From Salticus scenicus (taxonomy: Eukaryota > Arthropoda > Arachnida > Araneae > Salticidae), in the NCBI GenBank assembly GCA_963930645.1, contig OZ005649.1, positions 84,021,126-84,085,125 of the forward strand: DNA of 64,000 nt, given 5' to 3'. Made by a program: the position numbers and the translations under genes. The first letter of the stretch is position 1. Each line of letters begins with the position of its first letter. Of this stretch, positions 48,521 to 59,283 are shown one piece after another. The notes under the pieces were generated by a model. That model was not told where the DNA came from, made no database searches, and worked only from the letters and a program-made list of their open reading frames with translations.

Positions 48521-49230
48521 ATATAACTTTATTTATATAAGTATAATTATAAGGCCTACCAAAATTCAACTATTAAAATTTGAAGACGTTTCTTCCTAGA
48601 ACGGAGAAATAACTCCATTTATTTTAATTATTTATGATGTCCGGTGCAATATAACATTTAAAATAATTAAGCTATTATTATTATTTCGGATTTCGTTGTG
48701 GCTTTCTCTACCTTTTATTTTGACATTTTTTCTATTTTTATTTGACTCTTCAATAAATATACCCAAACTGATTCATATAATTTCAATTTCGCGTACTGTT
48801 CTCCTTAACTCCTTGAGTTTTTTAAATAGTACCCTCGTCGGTTTTAACCTTTTGAAAGGGGCTCTCACGAAATCCTATGGTGAAGTGTGACAGATGCTGT
48901 CACAGTCCCCTTCAACAGGATAAACAGTTCTTTGAGCACGGTAAATATGCATTTTGCTAAAGTGAGAACATTTCTTTTAATCACCAAGACTCATTCTCAT
49001 GTCATGACTGTAGATGCATGGCATGCATTGTTTTCATGACTTACAAGGATTTAAGGTTTTGAAGTTTAGATATTGAGCTTACAAGTCATAAATCTTCAAG
49101 GTAAATATATTCCATTCGTAATTTTAAAATAATTTTGTGAAAAACTTTTACAGAAAGCAAATGATTAAAACAAAACTTATTTTAACTAAAAGTAAACAAA
49201 TTTATCAGAAGTATTTTATTTTTGATTATA
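48521..49230. other. No recognised feature
   Basis: The 64-codon frame at 48696-48890 has no recognisable domain. Base composition is slightly less extreme than in neighbouring DNA. Confidence 0.4.
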
Positions 49231-49437
49231 TTAAACGTCGCACTAATACTGCGAAGTGAGTAATTGGCGACGGTCTGGGACGCACCTCTGCGAAAATGGC
49301 AATCTGGATGGGAAAAAGGAGGACTTTGCACCCACGACGGATTTTACGTGTACTAACCACCATTAGTGTAAACGACGGTGTTTTGCTGACTCAAGTATCG
49401 AACTCGCGATTTTCCAATTACGAGCTCTGCGCTCTCT
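49231..49437 (-). repeat. tRNA-derived SINE, internally deleted copy
   Basis: On the minus strand it has GAGCTCGTAATTGG, a B box GAGTTCGATACTTG, ACACTAATGGTGG, and the 3' end CGTCGCCAATTACTC with AGTGCGACG. About 100 bp in the middle (the GGGGATCACCGAAGCGG region) is missing. The 5' A box is cut off. Confidence 0.85.
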
Positions 49438-49479
49438 TTTCTTTTAACTAGAAAGTATAAATAGATTCCTTATTCTTAA

Positions 49480-49808
49480 GGGCCGCGGTAGCCCAGTCGG
49501 TAGAGCGCCGGCCTCGTAATTGGAAGATTGCGGGTTCTGTACTCGAGCAAGACAAAGAACGTCGTGTACACTAATGGTGGCTGGTGCACGTAAAATCTGT
49601 CGTGGCCGCAATGTCCTACATGTTCCCATAAAAAAATATACCTCTGGGGATCACCGAAGCGGGAGACCCATCCCTTCCGTGGAGGATCAAAATTGCGATG
49701 GCATGTCTCCGGACCACCTCTAGGGGTGAGTCCCAGACCGTCGCCAATTGCCCATCTGGGCAGCACTAGTGCGACGTAAAACCCAACCAACCAACCAACC
49801 AACCAACC
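49480..49808 (+). repeat. tRNA-derived SINE, full length, with target duplication
   Basis: TTATTCTTAA flanks it at 49470-49479 and 49809-49818 (possibly CCTTATTCTTAA, ambiguous with the tail). The head contains GGTAGCCCAGTCGGTAGAGCG (A box TAGCCCAGTCGG) and GGGTTCTGTACTC (B box, two changes). The body and 3' end match the other copies, and the tail is (CCAA)n, about five units. The target duplication shows retrotransposition by a LINE. It is the best reference copy in the window; the damaged B box suggests it is no longer transcribed well. Confidence 0.92.
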
Positions 49809-49812
49809 TTAT

Positions 49813-49849
<37 letters not shown>

Positions 49850-50633
49850 AACTTCATCCTTATGGTATAGTGTACTACAGATACATATTATAATAAATAA
49901 TTTTAAATGTATTAATACTCATAATGCAACTAACAAAATTGTTAAAAAAGAAGTGCTAAAAAATGAGTAATTTCGCATACTCATTTCAAAATGACTAATT
50001 TTGTTTCAAAAAGAAACCATGCTTGTTTCATTTACAAAATATCGCATTCAAATCAGTATTGGTTCACTTTATACTTTTTTATAAATATGATGAACTAAAT
50101 GAAGATCTTTAACAGAATTTCTAGAAATTTAAATAGAAAGAGTTCAAACAAAAGTATATTCCCTCAAATCTCTAGAACTATATTTTGTCGTGTTTTCATA
50201 CTGGTTTGCGGAAGACCACATCAATAAAAATCTATGTTTGAAATATTGGAATTCACTATGAACGATGCCATTTGTTGAGCATGTTAATATACTCAATAAT
50301 AAGTACGTGCGAGTTTTAAATTTGAGTATACACACACACATATATATATATATATATCGGAGCTATTTTAAATATGTGACATACTCATATTTGTCCCAGT
50401 TTTACTCAATTTCACTATCTATGGTTCTTTATTTTTTTCAAAGAATGCATTCTATCTTTATACCACAAGAAAATCAACACCTGTAAATCATTTTAACAGT
50501 AATCACAACTAAGTCAACAATATAGATTGATATGTGCATCTGTTTTATGTATGTTAAGAGTGATATTTTTTGCACAATATGAAGTTATAAAAGTATAATT
50601 AAAATAAGTATCTCTCACACAGTAATAAATCCT

Positions 50634-50649
50634 ATTATCATTATTATTA

Positions 50650-50700
<51 letters not shown>
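50634..50700. repeat. (TTA)n microsatellite
   Basis: About 20 ATT units with one slip, followed by GCGCGCG. Confidence 0.97.
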
Positions 50701-51905
50701 GCGCGCGTAGATGTGCCTAAAATAGTAGTGCTGTCTTTACAATTTTCATTAGCCTGATTTGAAAATCATAGATTATAGAAAAACATTCTAAGTAATATAT
50801 GGCAATTAAAACTTATTCCAAAATATTTAAAGAGGTTACAGTATATAAAATAGAAGAAACAAAACCCATAAATATTGTGTAGAACTAGTTTTATCGAGAA
50901 ATATTTTTTTTTTTTTTTTTTTGTTATAAAACACTTTCGAATTTTACTTTCCTATAACGTCGTTTAATCTTTATATTAAGATACCTGTGTGATGCCAATT
51001 AAAAAAAAATATTTTTGGAGGAAATGTATCACAAAATTCAAAAGTAATGTGTAAGACATCAAGAGCAGTAGTTATGTATATATTATTGAAAAATATATTA
51101 TTATGGAAATATATGAAAAATATATATTATGGAAAAAAATAATTACTGCTCATATATGGAATGAGTAAATAGAGATGATGCTCTATTGCTAAAATAAAAT
51201 TTTCAGTTATTTTTATCTTGTGGTTCAATAAAGCTATTTTAACATCAGATAGCAAGCCTTTAACAAAAGATTACCATTTCACTGATTGCGCAGGAATATC
51301 CCATATGTCCCATATTTGTCTAATATCCTTAATTTTTCTGGCTATTACGAAACTGATTCCATTTAAGACCTAAACCATTTTGGAGTTGAATTGAAGGTCC
51401 TGTTAAATATGTCAATCTTCTCCTAATAAAACTTCAATTACATTAATCAAAGGATTGGCAAATATATCTTCATAGTTTTTAAAACTTGACTACCACTGAA
51501 GAATGTCAATGGAATCAGATTATTGAAAATATCCCACAGAAATAAATCATTCATTATCATATTTAAATACTGTTAGCCATTAGAGAAAAAAAAAAAAAAA
51601 ACACCATGTTATCCACTATATATATTACTTAGTTCTTTTTAGAAGTTGTGAAGATATAATCCAATCAGGTCTGTCTAGATTCAATTGTTTTAGTTCTAGA
51701 TGTAATTGATCTTGGGAACTACTGAACTGTAGACGAGATCTTTAATGTTAATCTGACTGACGACACAAAATCTTATTGGTAAGTTCTCATATTATACTGA
51801 GAGTGAAAGGACATAGCTAAAGCATGACCAAATTTTTGATTTATTCTGATGTCACGAGCGATAAATATTTCTTTAATTTTGATACAGATTTGGTGCAATT
51901 ATTAA

Positions 51906-51924
51906 AATAATAATAATAATAATA

Positions 51925-51955
<31 letters not shown>
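51906..51955. repeat. (AAT)n microsatellite
   Basis: About 16 units with one AGT interruption. Confidence 0.97.
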
Positions 51956-52395
51956 AATAAAAGCATTTATATTATAAAGTTAAGGTAACGAGAATCTATA
52001 AATAATTCATTTGTTGCATTTAAAATTAGATGTATTTTTTTATTGTTTATATAAGCATTTTTTATGAATGTTATAAAATAATAAATAAAGAGATTTATTG
52101 TCATTCCTCAAGAATACAATTTATTAATGTCCATACCATTAAAAATGATGTGATTTAACAATGCATGTCGTGTAAAATTACCACATTATTTAAATCTATC
52201 AGGAAAATACTCAAAAAATAAACCATCGTAATTTTAAATAATAAAGAGATTATTTACAGCTTTTCACACTGTTTCACAAAATGAAGGCGAATATAAAGCT
52301 GATTCCTAATTTGCTAAATAGTTATTAAAAAAATATAATAAATAAAACGAGGAAATTTACATAGGGAACATCAAACTGTTAAACTTACTTAGAAA

Positions 52396-52718
52396 TAAAT
52401 TATATTAAAATAAATATAGCGACGAATGTATTCTACCTAGTTTTAACGAAATATAATAGTTTATTAATATACTAAATCTTTTACATATTTCTGAGTTATT
52501 TCATTTTATTCAAACATCATATATATATAAATGAATATAAATATATCAATATATATGAATATATAAATATATCATCATACAATATATAAATGAATATCGC
52601 ATTAAAATAAATATATCGACTAAATATGACACTTTTAATAAAATATAATAGTTTATTAATGCACTAAATCTTTTACATATTTCTGAGTTACACCGTCCAT
52701 AAATTTTATTCAAACATC

Positions 52719-52773
<55 letters not shown>
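52396..52773 (+). repeat. Tandem duplication ending in (AAT)n
   Basis: TAGTTTATTAATATACTAAA and TTTTACATATTTCTGAGTTA at 52456-52500 recur at 52648-52690. Both are followed by TTTTATTCAAACATCATATA. The second unit then runs into a 50-base (AAT)n tract at 52724-52773, where the first has ATATATAAATG. Confidence 0.85.
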
Positions 52774-52777
<4 letters not shown>

Positions 52778-53649
52778 GATATATTGAAGAAAAGTTTCAA
52801 AATTTGCAATTCTATAAAAACATAAAGTCGATATTTCAATTAAAATTTATACTTTTTGCAAAATACGTACAGTTACAAAATAAAAATGTAAAATACGTGC
52901 AAGTACTTTTAAATTTATAAAATCTTTTATCCTCTGATTTTTCTTTCTTTCTTTCTTTTTATTCTTTTAATATTTACCGCCTAATTAGCCATAATTTGTA
53001 CAACTTTCTTATTTTCTCTGATGAGCAACATTATCTAAAACTGAAGACCTTTCTGTTCATTACTATTTTAGTCGATTTATTGTCATTTGTCTTTCCTTTT
53101 AAGTTAATCATCTAATCTCAAAAACATGAAGATAAACCTCATCATCAAAGATGTACTTAGAAATGCACTTAACAATTCTTCAGATATAAACATTTGATTC
53201 TAAAAATAGCATTTCGGGAAAAATAATCAGTTTGCTCAATATTAACAGCCGGTACTCTCATTAAAAACCTGAAGTTTGTAATTTTTCTGCATTTGATGAC
53301 GCTTTTGTAAAAGCAAATTAGTATGAAGTTGTTTTAAGAAATAATTGACTTTAAAATAGTTTTTCTACTTCACACGCGTGCACTTTCATTTCTTTCAAAA
53401 AGGAAAGAAAGAACTATGATTAAGCTAGTGAATTAATTTTTTAAGTGTTCTTTGTGGAATTTACTTTTTTTTTGTGACATTTATAAATTCAAATTTTTCT
53501 GAATTGAAAATTATTCTAAGTTTTGTAAAAATGGGAAATTATTGTGTTAAATAGTCCTTTGTTTAGTTTTTCTGTAATGTATATATATATATATATATTA
53601 AACTATTTATATTTGAAATATTGAATAACTGTACTTTCTCATAACCGTT

Positions 53650-53910
53650 TCCAAAAAAGTCGAAGCTTGTTAATCTGTCTTTCTGTCTGGTAGTCTATCT
53701 GTCCAAACTCTAATATTCGTAAATACTTTCCAAATTCCTTCAAACTGAATTATGTTTTTCAAATTTACTATGCCAATTTTGTTATTGAAAATAGGATAAA
53801 TAGAACGTCTTTTTTCTGTACGAGAACGTATTTTGCTAATGATTTGTGATTTACGAGAGGCTTGTTCACAAATCATACGTGTACTGCACAAATGAATTAA
53901 CATCTCTTAT
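53650..53910 (-). repeat. Family E repeat fragment
   Basis: CTGTCTTTCTGTCTGG at the left, then AATATTCGTAAATACTTTCC, a TTTACTATGCCAATTTTG-like part and a CAAATCATACG-like end follow the motif order of 55820-56060. Non-coding. Confidence 0.6.
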
Positions 53911-54090
53911 TCATACGCACACACAAAAAAAAGTTTTTTGCAGAAAATGCTATAGAGTGTGTCTCTCCAAAATAAAGTCATAGTGATTACGTGCCATAAC
54001 TGGAAACAAACCAAACCAACGAAATTGAGACAGATATGTTAAGAAAGTCAATATTACAATGCATAATTAAAAGGAGTAATTTACTCCATG

Positions 54091-54126
54091 CCCCCCCCCC
54101 CCCAAAAAAAAAAAAAAAAAAAAAAA
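54091..54126. repeat. Poly-C followed by poly-A
   Basis: Thirteen C then about 23 A. Such a tract is prone to sequencing length errors. Confidence 0.95.
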
Positions 54127-54229
54127 CAAGAAAGAAAAATCATGCAGTACGCATTGATTAGTAGCACTTTCCAACTGTACGCAATTGTTGTATCGAATAA
54201 CTTTTAATATTCTTTGCCTACGTTATCAC

Positions 54230-55741
54230 ACGACTGACAGAAGGACTGAAAAACATACAGATAGATAGGCATTTTGGAAAGTTTTTAAAGGCTTAACGCA
54301 AAAAAAAAAAAAAAAAAAAAAAAAATGCAGCCTTTAGATTATAATTACAGCTATTAATCTTACTGAATATTTTACTGTAGCCCTGTAAATCTAAAAGTTA
54401 ATCATATCAGATTCTATACAAAACAGTATTCTAGAATATTAATAATACATGTATATGTCTTTATGATTTTTATTGTAGAAAGTTTTTTAAATATTACTTT
54501 TAAAAAATTCCGCCTAAAACGTAATACATTGGCTCTTTTTTTTTTTTTTTTTGTTGTTGTCCCTGTAATCAAACTAGTTGTACAGGACTTATTAATGACA
54601 TCTTAAATAGGAGCATTCCATAGAGTACTTGAGTGTATAATTTTTTAAAATTTCTCAAAATATTCACGGATGATAGGAGCCGGAGACAAACAGGTAGAAA
54701 GGTAGACAATCGGACAGACATATGCACACATTGAAATCATATTTCCACTAAAATTATAAGAAAGTGTTAAAACGCTCATGTAAACAAAAGTGCAATCCCA
54801 GCAAATTTTTATAAATAGCTCTTAATGTAAATGTTTTTTCTTTGTGTGGCCCTGTAAATCTAATGCTAACCATACTATATTACATAGAAGGCACTCTTTT
54901 GTGCATACGAATAATATATTTCAATTGCATTAAGCTTTGTGGAAAATAAAATTATTAAAATTTGGTTTGTAAAAATAACTCTCGTACAACACAATGCTTT
55001 GGAATACTTTCAAGTGCCCCTGTACACAAACCAGTTATAAATGTACTCTATTTTACATAGGAAACATCCGATAGGGAATTGAATAACATATTAAAATTTC
55101 ATTAAAGTTTCTATACATTAAAGGTATTAAAATATGGCTTATAGAAACTCCTCTCATAGAACACAATGCTTTCGAATATTTTGGGTGTGACTGTACACAA
55201 ACCAGATAAGGTATTCACTCCATATTCAATAGGGAACATCCGATAGTGAACGTGAATAAAATATATCGGTTTAAAGAAATTCCATAAATATTTACGGGGA
55301 ATTAGAGCGCAGAAAAACAGACAGAGAGACAGACAGACGGACAGAAAAGCAGACAGATACACAAATTGAAATTATATTCACACTTAAAAAATGATAGAAA
55401 GTGTCAAAAACGCTTAATGTAAACTAAAGTACAATTCTAGAAATTTTTATTAATAGCTCTTAATGTAACTGAATATTTTTGTGTCACCCTGTAAATCTAA
55501 TGATACTATGAACCATACTATATTCTATGCAAAGCATTCTTTTGTGCATATAAATAACCTATTTCAATTTCCTAAAACTTCGTGGAAAGTAAAGTTATTA
55601 AAATTTCCTTTATAGAAATATCTCACAAAGAACGCACTGCTTTGGGGTACTTTTGAGTGTTCCTGTACATAAACTAGTGGTGGTATGTAATCTATTTTAT
55701 ATAGGAAAGATATAATAGTGAACTTGAATAACATATTTCAG

Positions 55742-55784
<43 letters not shown>

Positions 55785-56600
55785 CACATATCAGTGACGT
55801 TGAAAAATGTTTATGTCTTGGGTTTGTCTGTCTCCCCGCTCCCTAACTCCCATAAATATCCATGGAATTCTTTAAAACTGATATATGATATTCAAGAATA
55901 CTATGAATGTTCCCTATTGAAAATGGAGTAGATATCACAACTGTTTTGTGTACGAGGCCATCCGAGAAATTTCCGAATTAATGCATTCCTTAAGATGTAT
56001 TTCTATAAACCCTATTTTAATATCTTTATATTGCACAAATCATAATGTAAGTAACATTTATAATTTATATACATGGAAAAATGTGTTTTTTACAGTACAA
56101 TATAATTAGCATTAAGATTTACAGGACCACAAAAAATATTCAGTTACATTAAATACTTAACTGAAAAATACTACATTTGCATTTGCAGTTTCATTACGTG
56201 TTTTCAACACTTTTTAACAATATTTAAGAATAAATATGACTTGAAGTAGTGTATCTGTCTGTCTGTACGTCTGTAGCATCCGTAAATATTTTCAGAATTT
56301 TTTAAAAATACGTATGTATGATATTCATATTCACCATGGCATGTTTGCCATTAAAAATTTTTAAATAGCACAAATGGTTTGTGTACAGGAGCACCCAAAA
56401 CAATGCCCAAAGAATTACGTTTTATAGATAAAAAATACATTTTATATTTAAATAACTTTGTACTGCACAATCCATAATGAAATTAACATTTGTAATTTAC
56501 ATGCTAAAAAAATATCTTCTATAGAATATGGTATCTTTAGCGTTTGTGCCAGTGCAATTTTAGTCAACACATGCTGAAATATAGCAATGTGAAGAATCAA
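54230..56600. repeat. Large inverted repeat of family E
   Basis: The left part has forward tandem units of roughly 430-650 bp. Each has a GACAGACAG tract, GAAAGTGTTAAAACGC, AGCTCTTAATGTAA, CCTGTAAATCTAA and CTGTACACAAACCAG. Starts are near 54240, 54690 and 55320. After the (TA)n at 55746-55781 the same motifs run in reverse (CTGTCTGTCTCC at 55829, TTTTGTGTACGAGG at about 55943, CTGTCTGTCTG at 56252). Non-coding; likely a non-autonomous element cluster. Confidence 0.65.
55746..55781. repeat. (TA)n at the centre of the family E inverted repeat
   Basis: About 36 bases of TA where the orientation of the flanking repeats switches. Confidence 0.9.
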
Positions 56601-56762
56601 AATATCAGTGCTACCTGTAGGACGATTTGCACAAAAATTAAGCCAGCATTAGATTTCATAAAGGATATCTCAGATATCTAGCTACGTGCAGTTAAACTAT
56701 GTAGAAGTTGAGATTCAGCATTCCTATTTACGGTGTAAATTAATGCATAGCAGTGCTAATTA

Positions 56763-56975
56763 AAGTCGGTAAGAAAAGTGTCTTAACACTAGCAAAAATT
56801 CCTACGTAAAAAAAGTACACTTCATACGGTTTTGTTAAATAAATCCTTGTCGAATCCTGTTCTTAGTCAGTGTAAGAACATGATTCGATAAGGCTTTATT
56901 TAACAAAAACGTATGAAGTGTACTTTTTTTACATAGGAATTTTTGCTAGTGTTCGGACACTTTTGTGACCGACTG
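56763..56975. mobile_element. Tc1/mariner-type MITE, copy 2
   Basis: Same sequence as 7977-8191: AGTCGGTAA..., GTACACTTCATACGG, TCCTTGTCGAATCCTGTTCTTA and the inverse half. TA lies at 56761-56762 and 56976-56977. The left outermost base has changed (AAG for CAG). The two copies are about 49 kb apart. Confidence 0.9.
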
Positions 56976-57077
56976 TACTGGCGGATATACATCTAAATTG
57001 AATCAGTATAGTATTTTATAATAGTCTTTTCATATAGCACGTTTTGTGCTGTTATATACAATAAGATATGATCTATA

Positions 57078-57195
57078 CACTGTAAAAAAATAACTATTAC
57101 CAGCTGCAAGAATCTCTCTGTGATTGGAGAAAATAATTATTTTCTCCAATCACAGAGAGATTCTTGCAGCTGGTAATAGTTATTTTTTTACAGTG
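57078..57195. mobile_element. 118-bp perfectly palindromic MITE
   Basis: It begins CACTGTAAAAAAATAACTAT, ends with the exact complement, and has TA on both sides (57076-57077, 57196-57197). The two 59-base halves are perfect inverse copies with no loop, meeting at AATAATTATT. It shares the CACTGT(T)AAAAAAAT start with the MITE at 36610. No coding content. Confidence 0.93.
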
Positions 57196-57886
57196 TAGCC
57201 TTCTCGTTCACGGGAAAAATTGCAACATAACTGCGCCACTCTTTGTACGATACATTCCAAAATTGAATAAGCATAATGTTTCATAACGGACCTCTGACGC
57301 ATCAAGTTTTTTCGACTATAGACAGTAGAAACTGAAATAAAGTCTTATCTTAAATGGGAGACACTGCAGAATAGCAACGCCATTTGTTGAACTATTCGCA
57401 GTAAAAACTGATTTCGTTAATTTATGTGAAGGTGCAACAACATAGAAATACATATGCAATTCTGAACAACTATTTCCTGAGATACGGTCTCCACCAAATT
57501 TTTATCACGCACTCAGAGGTCTCAAAACATATAATTCATTGACATGTAACTCATCACGTACAAAAAAAAAAAATATACCGAATAAATAAAGTTTAAAAAT
57601 TACATAGATTACCTGTTATTATTTAGATGTAAGAAAAGGGGAAATTGTGTTTTAAATGTGTCACTCTACTATAATTAAATACTTTCTTATAATATTTTTT
57701 CAAGACGCTTTTATGAGATTATTTCCACAAATAATATTCTAATCCTATAACTATTGTTTTATTGCTTGGTCATATGTGATAATATTTGCTGATCTAGTTA
57801 ACATTTTTAAGTAATTAAATTTAAATTTGTTAAAATTATATTAATAAAATTTTAATAAAATAAGGCATTGTAAAATAATCAATTTA

Positions 57887-59281
57887 CAGTACGCTGCAAA
57901 TAAAAGGGCCTTGATCTAAGACATAAAAACAACTGAAACGGCATTTAAGACGCGTAAATGTCTTAAAATGTACCTTAGACGTTATAGATATTTTAATTTA
58001 AGACTGAAATATGTCTGAAATATCAATTCAGACACAAAAATGTCTGAAACACGTAAATACGCGAATTTTCAGACAGCAAAACGCGTTTGAATTTTCAGAC
58101 ACTTTAGAAATTCAGACACTTGCATTATTTAGAAATTTTTCATATGGAATCTACTTTAAGAAAATATACTTATCCTACTTCTTTCCACATTCAATAAATA
58201 TATTATTATTTTATATAATAAGTAGTTAAACGACTTAAATTATGGTAGCTTTATGAAATTATATTTTTATGGAATAATACTCTAGGGATGTGAATGATAT
58301 TTGAATGCTATTATCTTTAACACAATTCATAAACAACATATTTAGACACAAAGCTTATTTTGTTCTTAAAAAAAATCTTTTCTTTAAAGCTTCCTTATAT
58401 TAAAAGAAAAAATGTGAAGACGGATGTAGCAAGTAATTTGTAGAGAAGAAAGCGAATTTATAAGTGAACAGTCATGAATAATTTGTGCCTATTTTTTTTC
58501 TTTCTTTCTTCTTATTATTATTCATTTAAAAACTTCTTTCTTTCACAAATTCACCTACATCTAAATGCAAAACTACAAATTTTCCTGTAATCATGATTAT
58601 ACTTAATTTTTATTTAAATATTACTTTAAGGAAAGAAATCGTTATCATCGAGGGATGAAACCTTCACATACTTGTTACGCATTATTAAAAAAATCTAGTC
58701 CTCTGAATATGAAATTTAAGATAATAATATTTATTAAGTTTAAGATACCATACTATCAATAGTTTTATGGCAAAAAATTAGAAATAAAACATAACACTGC
58801 GATTAGTTTCACGAATACTGCAGTATTTTATATCATAAAAACGCTTATTGCTGTATTCGACGATAGCGTGATTGGTAAATGCTTCACTCGAACGATGCTT
58901 GGCTTCAGGTTTCGGTTTCCTTAGACAGTGTGAGTTCGAATCCCAACGCCGGAAAATGGACTTTTTTCCCCTTTTTTTTATATAAATATTTCATTAATGC
59001 TCTAAACAATTCTAAAATATATTTTTAACAGAAAAAAACATAATCGCACGCCATATTTATTTATTTATATATTTATTAAAAAGCCTTAAAAACTGTAGTA
59101 TTTTTAAGCTTAACATGGCAGTGTTTTTAAGCCTAAAATATGGCGGCGTTTTAAGACACTTGCAATATCTTAATTTCTGATGCAAAAAGGTGTCTTAAAA
59201 AGCCATTTTTTTTAGCTTAAAGAATGACCATACATTTAAGACACTTTTTAAACTGAATTTAAGACATTTACATTTACAGTG
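57887..59281. mobile_element. Possible TA-flanked element rich in TGTCTTAAA/TGTCTGAAA motifs
   Basis: The left end is TA then CAGTACGCTGCAAAT; the right end is the inverse of CACTGTAAATGTAAATG then TA. End similarity is weak. Within the first 260 bp and the last 180 bp, AAGAC(A), GTCTTAAA, GTCTGAAA and TCAGACA occur more than ten times in both directions. The middle is AT-rich and holds the tRNA-like passage at 58862-58954. The 72-codon frame at 58011-58229 is unlikely to be real. Confidence 0.45.
58862..58954 (+). pseudogene. tRNA-like passage with insertion
   Basis: TAGCGTGATTGGTAAATGC resembles an A-box region and GAGTTCGAATCCC is a good B box. They are about 65 bp apart, longer than in a normal tRNA without an intron or long variable arm. 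Either a decayed tRNA-derived SINE head or a tRNA pseudogene. Confidence 0.5.
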
Positions 59282-59283
59282 TA

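Larger units (their letters stand above)
49845..53640. other. AT-rich DNA with trinucleotide arrays, nothing coding recognised
   Basis: Apart from the listed microsatellites and the 215-bp duplication at 52.4-52.7 kb, I see only poly-T at about 50906-50922 and poly-A at 51584-51601. No frame resembles a protein family. Confidence 0.5.

Noticed and set aside
48696..48890. Possible signal-peptide-like small protein
   Set aside because: The hydrophobic N-terminus is a common result of translating T-rich DNA; nothing else supports a gene.
49487..49560. Functional tRNA-Thr gene
   Set aside because: The head continues into a repeated SINE body with a tail and target duplication, and its B box is altered.
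57078..57195. Rho-independent terminator or bacterial-type hairpin
   Set aside because: The context is eukaryotic and repetitive; TA flanks and CACTG ends identify a MITE.
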